Below are positions 1-8,768 of a stretch of 64,000 nt of DNA, in pieces. Every line of letters begins with the position of its first letter. The stretch's first letter is position 1. The position numbers were made by a program, and so were the translations under genes. The notes beneath the pieces are model-generated. The model saw only the letters and a program-made list of their open reading frames with translations, searched no databases and was not told the origin of the DNA. Source of the DNA: Mycobacterium angelicum (GTDB lineage: Bacteria > Actinomycetota > Actinomycetes > Mycobacteriales > Mycobacteriaceae); contig NZ_MVHE01000005.1 in assembly GCF_002086155.1 (NCBI RefSeq), positions 162,835 to 226,834 of the forward strand, in the 5' to 3' direction.

Positions 1-361
1 CGACGGTGATGCGGCAGCTGATGGTGTGGCCGTCGCCCTGCGCCAACAAGATCGGACTGGTGGCCGGTGCCGTCGTGGTGAGCGTCAGCGTCCAGGGCAG
101 CGGGGCTTGTTTGACGCTTTGCGGATTCGCCGACAGGTCAAGGTAATTGATGGTCGCCAGGCTGCCAGGTGGCCCGAACACCTCATAGGTCACCCGCTTG
201 GGGTTGAACGGCGGCGGGTCCTTGGCAATGCCGGAGCCTTCCCGGGTGATCTCGTTGTCCGAGCCGAAAATCCCGTGCATCCGGTGGATCACGAAACCCC
301 CTAGCGTCAACGCCACCAAGACCAGCAGCGGCAACCAGTACCGCCTGACCGTCGTCATCAT
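1..361 (-). CDS. MmpS family membrane protein, 3' end outside window
   Basis: N-terminal 120 residues of an MmpS protein, the small accessory partner of MmpL (RND) lipid exporters. Visible are a short cytoplasmic start, one transmembrane helix (WLPLLVLVALTLGGFVI), then the family sequence MHGIFGS, FNPKRVTYEVFGPPG and INYLDL, continuing to an outer beta domain with AQGDGHTISCRITV. The C-terminus and any mmpL partner lie left of the window. The ATG at 361-359 overlaps the TGA of the upstream tetR gene as ATGA, so translation is probably coupled. It resembles the second MmpS at 47189-47617 (same FGPPG, NYLD and AQGDG elements) but is clearly a different paralogue. Confidence 0.93.
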   Translation of the reverse strand, partial: MMTTVRRYWLPLLVLVALTLGGFVIHRMHGIFGSDNEITREGSGIAKDPPPFNPKRVTYEVFGPPGSLATINYLDLSANPQSVKQAPLPWTLTLTTTAPATSPILLAQGDGHTISCRITV

Positions 362-1026
362 GAGAGCCCTACCTCGCAGTGTTTTCTGGCACGAGCAGGG
401 GGTTTTCGCTTGGCAGTCAGATGAGCGGTGACCATGTCGGCGATTTCGCGGGCCCACTCCTTCCACGTCAGGCCGTCGGGCAACCAGGGAGACATCGCGG
501 CGCGGTGCGTCCCGGCCGCAATCACGGTGCGAAAGGCGATGTTGAGCGCCATCGTGGGATCGGGGTGGCCGATGTGCTGCCGGTGCGCCGCCGCCGCGTC
601 GACGAAGCGCTGCTGCAAGTCGGTGACGGTGCGCATGCCCTGCTCGGGAGGGTCGGCCCGGCGGCCACTGGCTAGCAGGACGGGAATGAGCCGGCCGCTT
701 TGGTTGAGGGTTTCGGCCAACGCCGTGGTGAAGGCGTCGATGACGCCACCCAGTGATGGCTCGGCCTGGTCGAGTGCCGCGCCGACGGCCTCTTCCAGTC
801 GCTCTGCCAGCGCTAGCTTTACCGCGTCGATCAACTGCTCTTTGCTTGCGAACCGTCGGTAGACGCCGCCGACGGAGACGCCGGCGTGATTGGCGACGCG
901 CGCGATCGTGAGCTTTTCCGGCCCTTCGCTGACCAAGACTTCTTCGGCCGAGGTGAGTAGCCGCCGTAGCGCGGCGCGACTGCGGGCCTGCTGGGGCGGC
1001 GGCGCCGGCATGGGTGCATCCCGCAC
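358..1026 (-). CDS. TetR family transcriptional regulator
   Basis: 222-residue TetR regulator. The N-terminal helix-turn-helix contains VANHAGVSVGGVYRRFASKE, the usual TetR recognition region; the C-terminal half is the variable ligand and dimer domain. I chose the GTG at 1026-1024 because AAGGA lies 7 bases upstream; the open frame continues to 1113, but that extension lacks TetR character, and an ATG at 1011 is a weaker alternative. The stop overlaps the mmpS ATG (ATGA). A perfect 8-4-8 palindrome at 1120-1139, about 94 bases upstream of the start, is the likely operator. The gene is inferred to autoregulate and to control the mmpS(-mmpL) genes behind it. Confidence 0.92.
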   Translation of the reverse strand: MRDAPMPAPPPQQARSRAALRRLLTSAEEVLVSEGPEKLTIARVANHAGVSVGGVYRRFASKEQLIDAVKLALAERLEEAVGAALDQAEPSLGGVIDAFTTALAETLNQSGRLIPVLLASGRRADPPEQGMRTVTDLQQRFVDAAAAHRQHIGHPDPTMALNIAFRTVIAAGTHRAAMSPWLPDGLTWKEWAREIADMVTAHLTAKRKPPARARKHCEVGLS

Positions 1027-1119
1027 TGCTGGATCCTTTCCGCCTGGCGTAAGGCGCGCGAAAAGTGTTCTGGCGCAGGCTATTTGCCGCCTCGCTCGGA
1101 ACCATGGCGCCAAACAAGA

Positions 1120-1139
1120 ATGCGAATTTCTATTCGCAT
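1120..1139. promoter_or_regulatory. Perfect palindrome, candidate TetR operator
   Basis: ATGCGAAT, then TTCT, then ATTCGCAT: two perfect 8-base arms around a 4-base spacer, upstream of the divergent tetR-mmpS and MinD-like genes. Size and place fit a TetR operator. Confidence 0.7.
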
Positions 1140-1143
1140 ATTA

Positions 1144-1160
1144 CGGCGGTGACACCGCCG
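1144..1160. repeat. Second palindrome in the tetR/minD-like intergenic region
   Basis: CGGCGGTG-A-CACCGCCG, perfect 8-base arms with a single central base, 4 bases beyond the TetR-type palindrome. It may be a second operator half or an RNA hairpin in the leader of the gene at 1261. Apart from these two palindromes I see nothing else in 1027-1260. Confidence 0.5.
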
Positions 1161-1260
1161 GCTCAATACCCGATTTGGTTACCGCAGCCGAACCTTCGGG
1201 TTTCCTATGAGGAAACGTCGCGAAGTTTCCGGTGCGGCAAACCGGGTAACGCAATGACAC

Positions 1261-2466
1261 ATGAACAACCGCGATCCATATCGCGAGGCAGCTCCGCAAT
1301 CGCTACCGTCGCCCGCGGCACTAGGCCCTCCGACGCCCCGGCCACGCTGGCGAGACAGGCGGGTGCGCCAGCAGGTCGACGTAGCGACCGTGCCGCGCCG
1401 GGTTCAGCAGCTCAGTAATCCCGCCTATCAACGGCAGGCCATGGCGACGGGCGGGCCGGCCACCGCTCCATTCCGGCGGGTGCCGACGCCCGCGTCCACC
1501 GGACCGGAGAAAGTCGCGTCCGGCGCAGCGCCCGATTTCGACGCGAGTCCGGCCTGGAGGTCCGGCAGGTTCGACTGGCGGCGGCTGCTGGAGCGCATCA
1601 GGCAAATCCGTTCCCGGCCGAGCCGCGACGAGCTGTACCTGAACTGGCTGCGCGACCGGGCCTCCAGACCGGTAGGCAACGCCTACCCGATCGCGGTTCT
1701 CAACCTCAAAGGCGGCGTGGGCAAGACCACGGTCGTCGAAGCGCTCGGGTCCACCCTTGCTGACGTCCGCAACGGCGGCGTCATCGCCATCGACCTCGAT
1801 ACCGGCGATCTCGCCGAACGGCACGGGCGGCGCCGCCAGATCAACATGGCCGAGACACTCGCCGACGGTTCGGTTCCCCCGTATCTGGACGAGCGCGCGC
1901 ACGCATACCGCAACGGTTCGGGGCTGGACGTGCTGGGACTGCCCAAATACTCGCCCAGTGAGTGGCGACGTGAGCACGACGATTTCGTCAGCGGGCTGTC
2001 CAAGCTGGGAAAGAGCTACTCGGTACTGCTGGTTGACTGCCTGAAGTCGGTGAACTCCGGTGTGATGCGAGCGGTCCTGGTGGAGTCCCGCGCTCTCGTC
2101 ATCGTCAGCGGTGCATCGGTCGACGCGCTGCGAAAGACCCGAACCACGCTGAACTTGTTGCGCGACAACGGATATCAGCGACTGTTGGAATCGGCGGTGC
2201 TGGTGGTCAACCGCACCGACCGGTCCAGGCCGAGAGCCGCGGCCAACACCGAACTCGCCCAGCTGTCCGGTCGGGTGGGGGCGGTCTTCATTTTGCCGTT
2301 CGATCGCCATGTACGCGAGGGCGCCGAGATCGTTCTGGAGCGGCTGAACCGCAAGAGCCGGCGCCGCTATCTCGAGCTGGCTGCGGTGCTGGTCGACCTG
2401 GCCGCCAGCAGCGCCGTGGAGCGAAATGCCGTCGCCGAAATCGGCGCGTATCCGCGTTCCGGTTGA
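1261..2466 (+). CDS. MinD/ParA-like P-loop ATPase with Pro-rich N-terminus (copy 1)
   Basis: 401 residues. Residues 1-100 are Pro/Ala/Arg-rich and probably disordered. A basic stretch (about 105-140) precedes the deviant Walker A KGGVGKTT at 150-157, followed by an Asp-containing switch (VIAIDLDTGDLAERHG) and a Walker B-like LLVDC. This is the MinD/ParA/SIMIBI fold as found in mycobacterial proteins with proline-rich N-termini, such as EspI of the ESX-1 locus. No ESX genes are nearby. The gene at 2596 is a close paralogue, sharing RKTRTTL, the C-terminal LPFDRHV and SRKSRR elements, and the same architecture. Cell-biological role unknown; a positioning or secretion-associated ATPase is inferred. 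No clear ribosome site precedes the chosen ATG. Confidence 0.85.
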   Translation: MNNRDPYREAAPQSLPSPAALGPPTPRPRWRDRRVRQQVDVATVPRRVQQLSNPAYQRQAMATGGPATAPFRRVPTPASTGPEKVASGAAPDFDASPAWRSGRFDWRRLLERIRQIRSRPSRDELYLNWLRDRASRPVGNAYPIAVLNLKGGVGKTTVVEALGSTLADVRNGGVIAIDLDTGDLAERHGRRRQINMAETLADGSVPPYLDERAHAYRNGSGLDVLGLPKYSPSEWRREHDDFVSGLSKLGKSYSVLLVDCLKSVNSGVMRAVLVESRALVIVSGASVDALRKTRTTLNLLRDNGYQRLLESAVLVVNRTDRSRPRAAANTELAQLSGRVGAVFILPFDRHVREGAEIVLERLNRKSRRRYLELAAVLVDLAASSAVERNAVAEIGAYPRSG

Positions 2467-2582
2467 ACCCCGGATGGCGTGAAATTGTCGAATAGCTGAA
2501 TTCCGCGTGGCGCCCGCAGTGGTGTCCTGGGGGTTTGCGGAATTCGGCACGTTTGCCGGGTTTTCGGGGGCTCTGAATCGGC

Positions 2583-2588
2583 TATACC
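2583..2588 (+). promoter_or_regulatory. -10 element of a probable leaderless gene
   Basis: TATACC followed by 7 bases and the ATG at 2596; no ribosome site. This spacing implies transcription starting at the ATG and favours 2596 over the GTG at 2590. Confidence 0.5.
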
Positions 2589-2595
2589 GGTGGGT

Positions 2596-3756
2596 ATGAG
2601 TGACCGCGGTCGCTTGCGCGAAGACTTTCAGCAGTTCGCTCCATCGGGAGATCGGCCCAACTGGCGCGGCAGATCGGACTGGACGTCCACCACGGTGCCC
2701 GAGATCTACCGGGCACCAGTCCACCGCCAGCCTCCAGAGCCGCAATCGGCATCCACGCCGACGCCGTCGGCGCTACGGCCGCGGATGCCGGTGGTCCGGC
2801 CAGAGCGGGTCCCGGGTGGAACCGCGCTCGACGGTTTGACCCAGGAGGAGGCCGACGACGCCACCCGGTCGGGCTGGCGTGAGCTGGTATCGCGCGTCAT
2901 TCGCAGGGACGTCGGCTCAGGCAAGGGCCGCGAGCTAGAGCTGCGCGACCGCATCCGCGCCCCGCTCGGAAGTGCATTTCCCATAGCCGTGCTCAGCCTC
3001 AAAGGCGGAGTCGGCAAGACCACAGTGGTCGAGGCGCTTGCCTCCACTTTCGCCGACGCGCGCGACGATCGGGTGATCGCCGTTGACCTCGACGGCGGGG
3101 ACCTGTCCGAACGGCACGGTCGGCGCAGCCGGCTGAGCATGTTCGACCTGCTCAACGACTATTCGGTCACCCGTTATCCGGATGTGCGGGCGCATACCTA
3201 CATGAACAGCTCAGGACTGGAAGTTCTCGGTCCGCCCGACTATGCGCACACGAATTGGCGAGTGGAGCGGCCCGACGTCGTCAAGACGTTCTCGATACTG
3301 CGCAAGCACTACTCGGTAGTGATGGTGGACTGTGTCAAGGCGCTCAAGTCCAGTTTGATGGAAGCGGTGCTGCCGGAATCGCAGGCTCTCGTGGTGGTGA
3401 CGGGCACCTCCATCGACGCCATCAGAAAGACTAGGACCACGCTGGAGTGGTTGCGGCACAACGGATATCAGAAGTTGGTCGCGTCGACGGTGCTGGCGAT
3501 CAACCACACTGCCCCCGGCGGACTCGACATCTTGTCGTGCAAGGAACTCGAGCAACTGTCGGCTCAGGTGGCCGCAACCGTGGTGCTGCCGTTCGACCGG
3601 CACGTACAGCTGGGCAAAGAGATCGGACTGGACCGGCTGAGCCGGAAGAGCCGGCGCTGCTATCTGGAGCTGGCCGCCGCGCTGGCTGACCTGTTTCCCG
3701 GCAACCACCTCGAGCGTCACCTGCGGGTGGTCGACGGGCACTCCGCGTCGCGCTAG
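2596..3756 (+). CDS. MinD/ParA-like P-loop ATPase with Pro-rich N-terminus (copy 2)
   Basis: 386 residues, paralogue of the preceding gene. The N-terminal 110 residues are Pro/Arg/Ser-rich; Walker A KGGVGKTT is at 136-143, the aspartate switch (VIAVDLDGGDLSERHG) follows, then the Walker B-like VVMVDC and the shared C-terminal LPFDRHV and LSRKSRRC. The two copies agree closely over the ATPase domain and differ mostly in the N-terminal linker, the usual pattern after an old tandem duplication. The start is set by a -10 element 7 bases upstream. The stop codon lies in a 9-bp stem-loop shared with the gatB promoter region. Function unknown beyond a nucleotide-dependent switch protein. Confidence 0.85.
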   Translation: MSDRGRLREDFQQFAPSGDRPNWRGRSDWTSTTVPEIYRAPVHRQPPEPQSASTPTPSALRPRMPVVRPERVPGGTALDGLTQEEADDATRSGWRELVSRVIRRDVGSGKGRELELRDRIRAPLGSAFPIAVLSLKGGVGKTTVVEALASTFADARDDRVIAVDLDGGDLSERHGRRSRLSMFDLLNDYSVTRYPDVRAHTYMNSSGLEVLGPPDYAHTNWRVERPDVVKTFSILRKHYSVVMVDCVKALKSSLMEAVLPESQALVVVTGTSIDAIRKTRTTLEWLRHNGYQKLVASTVLAINHTAPGGLDILSCKELEQLSAQVAATVVLPFDRHVQLGKEIGLDRLSRKSRRCYLELAAALADLFPGNHLERHLRVVDGHSASR

Positions 3757-3778
3757 TGGCGACCCGCTTCGCCACTAG
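3753..3778. repeat. Stem-loop overlapping the ATPase stop and gatB promoter
   Basis: CTAGTGGCG, an 8-base loop, then CGCCACTAG: a perfect 9-bp stem with no U-tract. It could weaken read-through. A GACCCGC-containing sequence of the same flavour recurs near 15077 and 58550, so it may be one of a dispersed family of small repeats. Confidence 0.5.
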
Positions 3779-3781
3779 GAT
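3776..3781 (+). promoter_or_regulatory. -10 element of leaderless gatB
   Basis: TAGGAT, then 7 bases, then the gatB ATG at 3789. No ribosome-binding sequence lies between. Confidence 0.55.
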
Positions 3782-3788
3782 CTAGGCC

Positions 3789-5300
3789 ATGAGTCTTGCT
3801 GCGGAGGCCGACCTGCTGGATTACGACGAGGTACTGGCGCGCTTTGATCCAGTGCTCGGCCTTGAGGTGCACGTCGAGCTATCCACCGTGACAAAAATGT
3901 TCTGCGGCTGCGCGACCGCCTTCGGCGCCGAACCCAACACCCAGGTATGTCCGGTGTGCCTGGGCCTGCCCGGTTCACTGCCCGTGCTCAACGAGGTCGC
4001 CGTGGAATCGGCGATCCGTATCGGCCTCGCGCTGAACTGCGAAATCGTGCCGTGGTGCCGCTTTGCGCGAAAGAACTACTTCTACCCCGACATGCCGAAG
4101 AACTACCAGATATCGCAGTACGACGAGCCCATCGCTATCAACGGCTACCTAGAAGCTCCCCTGGAAGACGGCACCACCTGGCGGGTGGAGATCGAACGGG
4201 CGCACATGGAGGAGGACACCGGCAAACTCACCCACATCGGCAGCGAGACGGGCCGGATCCACGGCGCGACGACGTCGCTGATCGACTACAACCGCGCCGG
4301 TGTGCCGCTGATCGAAATCGTCACCAAGCCCATCGTGGGGGCCGGAGAACGCGCACCGCAGATCGCCCGCGCCTACGTGACGGCATTGCGAGACCTGCTG
4401 CGCGCCTTGGATGTATCCGACGTCCGGATGGATCAGGGCTCGATGCGTTGTGACTCCAACGTGTCGCTGATGCCAACCGGAACAACAGAATTCGGTACGC
4501 GAACCGAAACCAAGAACGTCAACTCGCTGAAAAGCGTCGAGGTCGCCGTCCGCTACGAGATGCAGCGCCAGGCCGCGGTGTTGGAGTCCGGCGGCCAGAT
4601 CATCCAGGAGACCAGACACTTTCACGAGGCCGGCTACACCAGCCCTGGCCGGGCCAAGGAAACCGCCCAGGACTACCGGTACTTCCCGGAACCTGACCTG
4701 GAGCCCGTCGCACCCAGCCGCGAGCTGGTCGAACGGCTGCGCGCCACCATCCCCGAGCTACCGTGGTTGAGCCGCAAGAGGATTCAACAGGAATGGGGCA
4801 TCTCCGATGAGGTGATGCGCGATCTGGTCAACGCCGGGGCGGTCGAATTGGTGACGGCCACCATCGGGCACGGCGCACCCAGCAAGGACGCCCGGTCCTG
4901 GTGGGGAAACTTCTTGGTGCAGAAGGCAAATGAGGCCGGCGTCCAACTCGACGAGCTGTCCATCACCCCTGCCCAGGTCGCCGCGGTGATCGCGCTGGTC
5001 GAGGAGGGCAAGTTGTCCAACAAGCTGGCCCGCGAGGTCGTCGAGGGCGTGCTGGCCGGCGAAGGTGAGCCCGAGCAGGTGATGACCGCTCGCGGCTTGG
5101 CCCTGGTCCGCGACGACTCACTGACCCAAGCCGCCGTCGACGAGGCCCTGGCCGCCAATCCCGATGTGGCAGAAAAGATCCGCGGCGGCAAGGTGGCCGC
5201 CGCGGGCGCCATCGTGGGGGCGGTGATGAAGGCCACCCGCGGGCAGGCCGACGCGGCGCGCGTGCGCGAACTCGTCCTGGCGGCGTGCGGGCAGACCTAG
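3789..5300 (+). CDS. gatB: Aspartyl/glutamyl-tRNA(Asn/Gln) amidotransferase subunit B
   Basis: 503 residues, about the normal GatB length. GatB carries the kinase/transamidase core of GatCAB, which converts Glu-tRNA(Gln) to Gln-tRNA(Gln) and Asp-tRNA(Asn) to Asn-tRNA(Asn). The N-terminal signature LGLEVHVEL, the CGC/CPVC zinc-type cysteines (residues about 38-56), the [13 protein letters not shown] block and the C-terminal YqeY-like helical tail ([13 protein letters not shown]) are all present. Mycobacteria lack GlnRS, and this window also holds the non-discriminating GluRS (gltX) and tRNA-Gln that feed the same pathway. gatA and gatC are not in the window. The stop touches the start region of the next gene. 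Confidence 0.97.
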   Translation: MSLAAEADLLDYDEVLARFDPVLGLEVHVELSTVTKMFCGCATAFGAEPNTQVCPVCLGLPGSLPVLNEVAVESAIRIGLALNCEIVPWCRFARKNYFYPDMPKNYQISQYDEPIAINGYLEAPLEDGTTWRVEIERAHMEEDTGKLTHIGSETGRIHGATTSLIDYNRAGVPLIEIVTKPIVGAGERAPQIARAYVTALRDLLRALDVSDVRMDQGSMRCDSNVSLMPTGTTEFGTRTETKNVNSLKSVEVAVRYEMQRQAAVLESGGQIIQETRHFHEAGYTSPGRAKETAQDYRYFPEPDLEPVAPSRELVERLRATIPELPWLSRKRIQQEWGISDEVMRDLVNAGAVELVTATIGHGAPSKDARSWWGNFLVQKANEAGVQLDELSITPAQVAAVIALVEEGKLSNKLAREVVEGVLAGEGEPEQVMTARGLALVRDDSLTQAAVDEALAANPDVAEKIRGGKVAAAGAIVGAVMKATRGQADAARVRELVLAACGQT

Positions 5301-5776
5301 TGCTGGATCGGCTGACCGGGATCTTGAACGCCCCGGTGCTCGTCGCGACAACTCAGGCCGACGGTGAGCCCTCGGGCTGCCTGGTCGGTTTCGCCACCCA
5401 GGCCAGCATCCACCCGCCGAGGTTCCTGGTCGGGCTATCCCAGACCAACCACACGTTCACGGTGGCGCGGCGATCGGATTACCTGGCCGTACACGTGCTG
5501 TCGCGCCGGAACCTGAGCCTGGCCAAGCTATTCGGTGGTCAAACCGGCGACGAGATCAACAAGTTCAATCACTGCCGATGGCACAGCGGACCAGAAGGTA
5601 TGCCGATACTCGACGAAGCGACGGCGTGGTTCGTCGGCAAGACGGTGCAGCGGATCGACCTCGGTGACCATCTGGGCTATCTCCTCGAGCCCGCCGACGC
5701 ATGGTTCGCCGACGAATCCCACGACCTCATTCACCTCTGCGACGTCATCGAGATCGAACCGGGCCACGAGCCGTAA
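5285..5776 (+). CDS. Flavin-reductase-like FMN-binding protein (copy 1)
   Basis: 163 residues; small split-barrel FMN-binding fold of the flavin reductase type: [38 protein letters not shown], then the NHTF and YLAVHVL blocks. It matches the position of Rv3007c in M. tuberculosis. The start is uncertain: GTG at 5285 lies inside the gatB end, and a second GTG at 5300 overlaps the gatB stop by one base. Overlap with gatB suggests co-transcription. Substrate unknown. The next gene is a paralogue of similar length. Confidence 0.82.
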   Translation: MRADLVLDRLTGILNAPVLVATTQADGEPSGCLVGFATQASIHPPRFLVGLSQTNHTFTVARRSDYLAVHVLSRRNLSLAKLFGGQTGDEINKFNHCRWHSGPEGMPILDEATAWFVGKTVQRIDLGDHLGYLLEPADAWFADESHDLIHLCDVIEIEPGHEP

Positions 5777-5822
5777 TTCGGTTCTGCAACACAACGACGC
5801 CGTCCGCATCCATCATGGTGAG

Positions 5823-6389
5823 GTGATCGATGAATCGTTCGGCGACTTGATGGACATGCTGGATTCTCCGGTGTTGGTGGTGACGACGCAGGCCGACGGT
5901 CAGCCATCGGGTTGCGTGGTCACGTTCGCCAGCCAAACGAGCGTGCAGCCGCCCAGCTTCATGGTCAGCCTGCCGATGAGCAGTCACACCGTCGAAGTCG
6001 CGAGCCGGTCCGAATATATGGCAGTGCACGCCCTGCCGCGCCGCCAACAGGTGCTGGCCCAGCTGTTCAGTAGCCAATCCGAGGACCAGACCAGCCAATT
6101 CGCGCAATGCTCGTGGCGCGGTGGTCCGATGGGGATGCCGATTCTCGACGATGCGCTCGCCTGGTTGCTGGGCAGGATAGCGAGCCGAAGCGAGGTCGGG
6201 GATCACGTGGCATACCTATTGGAGCCCATCGCGGTATGGGCGCCCGAGTCGTCGGAGGATTTGCTGTACCTCTCCGATATGGACGAGGACTTCGAGCCAG
6301 GCCAGGAAGCGCCGCAGCGGCTCTACACCAACGAACGGGCCCAAGAGGCGCGCCGCTACGGCATGAGGTTCACCCTCGACGTGCCCTAA
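5823..6389 (+). CDS. Flavin-reductase-like FMN-binding protein (copy 2)
   Basis: 188 residues, paralogue of the previous gene (SPVLVVTTQADGQPSG, PPSFMVSLP, YMAVHALPRR, GMPILDDA, GDHVAYLLEP). The open frame extends upstream to 5535, but that part lies antiparallel in meaning to copy 1 and shows no homology; the first sensible start after the copy-1 stop is GTG at 5823. The C-terminus is about 20 residues longer than copy 1 (EAPQRLYTNERAQEARRYGM). Tandem duplication is inferred; M. tuberculosis has one gene here as far as I recall. Electron donor and substrate unknown. Confidence 0.78.
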   Translation: MIDESFGDLMDMLDSPVLVVTTQADGQPSGCVVTFASQTSVQPPSFMVSLPMSSHTVEVASRSEYMAVHALPRRQQVLAQLFSSQSEDQTSQFAQCSWRGGPMGMPILDDALAWLLGRIASRSEVGDHVAYLLEPIAVWAPESSEDLLYLSDMDEDFEPGQEAPQRLYTNERAQEARRYGMRFTLDVP

Positions 6390-6397
6390 CCGGCGCC

Positions 6398-6453
6398 CGA
6401 GAGTTGATATCGCGGGCGCTATCGAGTTTCTAGATTGGGTGGGCGAACTCTCG
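6398..6453. terminator. Long inverted repeat between convergent genes
   Basis: CGAGAGTT at 6398-6405 and AACTCTCG at 6446-6453 could pair across a 40-base loop between the flavin-reductase-like gene and lppZ, which converge. Weak terminator candidate only. Confidence 0.3.
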
Positions 6454-6489
6454 TTGGTACTGGTGTGACGGCTGTGACCAACGGGCCCG

Positions 6490-7611
6490 CTACGTCTTGT
6501 CGTCGTTGTTCCGCGGGAAGCCGCCACCCTGCGGGAACAGCGGGAACACCACGTCGTCGAGTTTCTCGGCGTCACCGGCGGTTCGGTTGACCGTCGCCCC
6601 CCATACGTTGCCGTCCGGCGACATCCGCAACGCCCAGGCATGGGCGTGGGTGTCCTTGCGGACCACGTCGGGCTCACCGGTGACCGCACCGGTCGATGGG
6701 GCAAGCCGGACCGCCACCGTCAGCTTGGTGTTGATCAGGTTGACCAGCACCGTGCCGTCCATGGCCGCACAGCCGGCCACGCCGGGCTTGTCCGGCCAGG
6801 TCCACACCGTGGACACCTCGGATTTCTTGGTGATGCGCTGCAGGCGGTCCGCCGTCGGCGTGCGGTCTGCGACGTACAGCGACCCGTCGACCGGATCGAT
6901 GCACAACCCGCCGCCCGACCCGACGCCGGATAGCGCCGTCGTCGGCGGCGCCTGCCCAATGGTGGTGGGCTGTTCGATGCGCAGCACCTTGCCGGCCAGC
7001 GACTTGGGGTCGGCCGCCATCGCCGGGTTGCCCGCATCGCCGGTGAGCACGACCAGCGTGGTGGGGCTGGTGAAGATCAGCGCGCCGGTATTGCCGGTGG
7101 CGCCCTTGGGAATTCCGGTCAGGATGTCCTTGGGGACGTCGCCGTCGGCGATCCGGATGACCCGGTTGTCGGTGGGCGTGCTGACGTAGGCGTACATCAG
7201 CCGGTCCTGGGAGTACGTCGGCGACAACACGATGTCCATCAAGCCGCCGTCGCCCGACGGGTCTACCGGAATGACCAGCTTCACCTTGGGCTCGGCGCTG
7301 ACGGAGATCTCTTTGACAGCGCCGGTGGTGCGCTCGGCGACCAACGCGGTCTTGCTATCGATGCCCATGATCAGTCCGCTGGTGCTCTCTAGGCACCCCT
7401 GCATGACCCCGGGTGCCGGGCAGGCTTTGGGGAACGGTGTCGGCGGCAACGGCGGCGGCGGGGGAGGCGTCGAACTGGGCTGTGGCTTGAGTTCGGGGTT
7501 GGTGGTGAACGGCTGCGACTGTGCGTCGTTGAAGCGCGCGCAGCCGCTCGATACCAGCATCACCGCACACAGTGCAGCGAGCCCGGATCGAACCGAGCGC
7601 CTTATCCGCAT
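6490..7611 (-). CDS. lppZ: Lipoprotein LppZ, PQQ-dependent sugar dehydrogenase-like beta-propeller
   Basis: 373 residues from ATG at 7611. A lipoprotein signal (RRSVRS, hydrophobic LAALCAVMLV, lipobox VSSGC with Cys24) is followed by a proline-rich linker ([14 protein letters not shown]) and a six-bladed propeller of the glucose/sorbosone dehydrogenase type, with repeats such as GDGGLMDIVLSP, MYAYVST, GALIFTSPTTL, GKVLRI and GSLYVADR. It is expected on the outer face of the membrane. Position and sequence fit Rv3006 (LppZ). The frame is open to 7644, but the start at 7611 puts the signal peptide at normal length. Enzymatic activity is not established by the sequence. Confidence 0.9.
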   Translation of the reverse strand: MRIRRSVRSGLAALCAVMLVSSGCARFNDAQSQPFTTNPELKPQPSSTPPPPPPLPPTPFPKACPAPGVMQGCLESTSGLIMGIDSKTALVAERTTGAVKEISVSAEPKVKLVIPVDPSGDGGLMDIVLSPTYSQDRLMYAYVSTPTDNRVIRIADGDVPKDILTGIPKGATGNTGALIFTSPTTLVVLTGDAGNPAMAADPKSLAGKVLRIEQPTTIGQAPPTTALSGVGSGGGLCIDPVDGSLYVADRTPTADRLQRITKKSEVSTVWTWPDKPGVAGCAAMDGTVLVNLINTKLTVAVRLAPSTGAVTGEPDVVRKDTHAHAWALRMSPDGNVWGATVNRTAGDAEKLDDVVFPLFPQGGGFPRNNDDKT

Positions 7612-7887
7612 GATCGACAGGCTACCTGTCGGGCGTCCGGCCACCTGCCGTCAAGGTCATCGCGCAACCGATTATCGAGAGACACCAAGGGGGCAGGCGG
7701 CACCGCCGGCGGCGGCGTCGGCGGCAGTGGTGGCGGGGGCCTCTGACAACCGCGTTGCCTGAACCACGGGGGGATTCTTGCTCCGGCGAGCCGGTCGTAG
7801 CGGCGCATCGGAACCATTTGGCGGGCGAACTGCGGATTTAACAGGCGGAAGCGCCGCCTAAATCCCCGATTCAGGCGAAAATGCCCT

Positions 7888-7893
7888 TACCCT
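7888..7893 (+). promoter_or_regulatory. -10 element of leaderless doxX-like gene
   Basis: TACCCT, 7 bases, then GTG at 7901. In the rest of the divergent 7612-7887 region I see only promoter-type sequence. Confidence 0.5.
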
Positions 7894-7900
7894 GACACCC

Positions 7901-8758
7901 GTGACCAGTTCGAGTGACTCACATTGGCAGCGGCCGGGCGATTCCCCCGGTCCATCCGCGGGGCGACCGGTCTCGGCAAGCCTGGTCGACCCCGAAGAGG
8001 ACTTGACTCCGGCCAGGTTTTCCAGTGACTTCGGCGGCACCGGTACCGGAACCACCACCATCATCCCGCCGTACGACCCGAACAACTCGAGTACGGCGGC
8101 CAGCTCGGTGTACCACGCGCTCGATGCTCAGGAGCCGTTGCCCTACGTTCAGCCGCAGGCGGCCGGCCGGCAGATTCCGGCGGCGCCAGCCGCCATCGAC
8201 ATCGACGAAGAGGAAGACCGCCTGCGGGCCGCCGGCCGGCGCGGTACCCAGAATTTCGGTCTGCTCATCCTGCGGATCGGCCTGGGTGCGGTGCTGGTCG
8301 CCCATGGACTGCAGAAGGTGTTCGGCTGGTGGGACGGGCAGGGGCTGACCGGATTCCGGCACTCGTTATCCGACATCGGCTACCAGCACGCCGACATCCT
8401 CGCCTACGTCAGTGCCGGCGGTGAGATCGTCGCTGGAGTGCTGCTGGTGCTGGGGCTGTTCACCCCGCTGGCGGCCGCGGGAGCACTGGCCTTCCTCATC
8501 AATGGCTTGCTGGCCAGCATGTCGGCCCAGCATTCGCACCCCTTCACCTACTTCCTGCCCAATGGGCACGAATACCAGATCACGCTGGTCGCGATGGCCG
8601 TCGCCGTCATCCTGAGCGGCCCGGGTCGCTACGGCCTCGACGCGCGCCGAGGGTGGGCGCACCGGCCGTTCATCGGGTCATTCGTCGCGCTGCTCGTCGG
8701 CATCGCCGCTGGTGTCGCCGTCTGGGTGTTCCTCAACGGCGTGAATCCGCTCGCCTGA
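7901..8758 (+). CDS. DoxX family membrane protein
   Basis: 285 residues. Residues 1-115 are hydrophilic and acidic (DIDEEEDRL at about 105). The C-terminal 165 residues are a DoxX domain with four predicted helices: LLILRIGLGAVLVAHGLQKVFGWW, ADILAYVSAGGEIVAGVLLVLGLFTPLAAAGALAFLINGLLA, YQITLVAMAVAVILSGPG and IGSFVALLVGIAAGVAVWVF. The pattern GLQKVFGWW and GEIVAGVLLVLGL is family-typical. Corresponds by position to Rv3005c. DoxX proteins have been linked to oxidative-stress membrane complexes in M. tuberculosis (SodA-SseA-DoxX); that role is an inference here. Confidence 0.87.
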   Translation: MTSSSDSHWQRPGDSPGPSAGRPVSASLVDPEEDLTPARFSSDFGGTGTGTTTIIPPYDPNNSSTAASSVYHALDAQEPLPYVQPQAAGRQIPAAPAAIDIDEEEDRLRAAGRRGTQNFGLLILRIGLGAVLVAHGLQKVFGWWDGQGLTGFRHSLSDIGYQHADILAYVSAGGEIVAGVLLVLGLFTPLAAAGALAFLINGLLASMSAQHSHPFTYFLPNGHEYQITLVAMAVAVILSGPGRYGLDARRGWAHRPFIGSFVALLVGIAAGVAVWVFLNGVNPLA

Positions 8759-8768
8759 CCTGGCCCTT

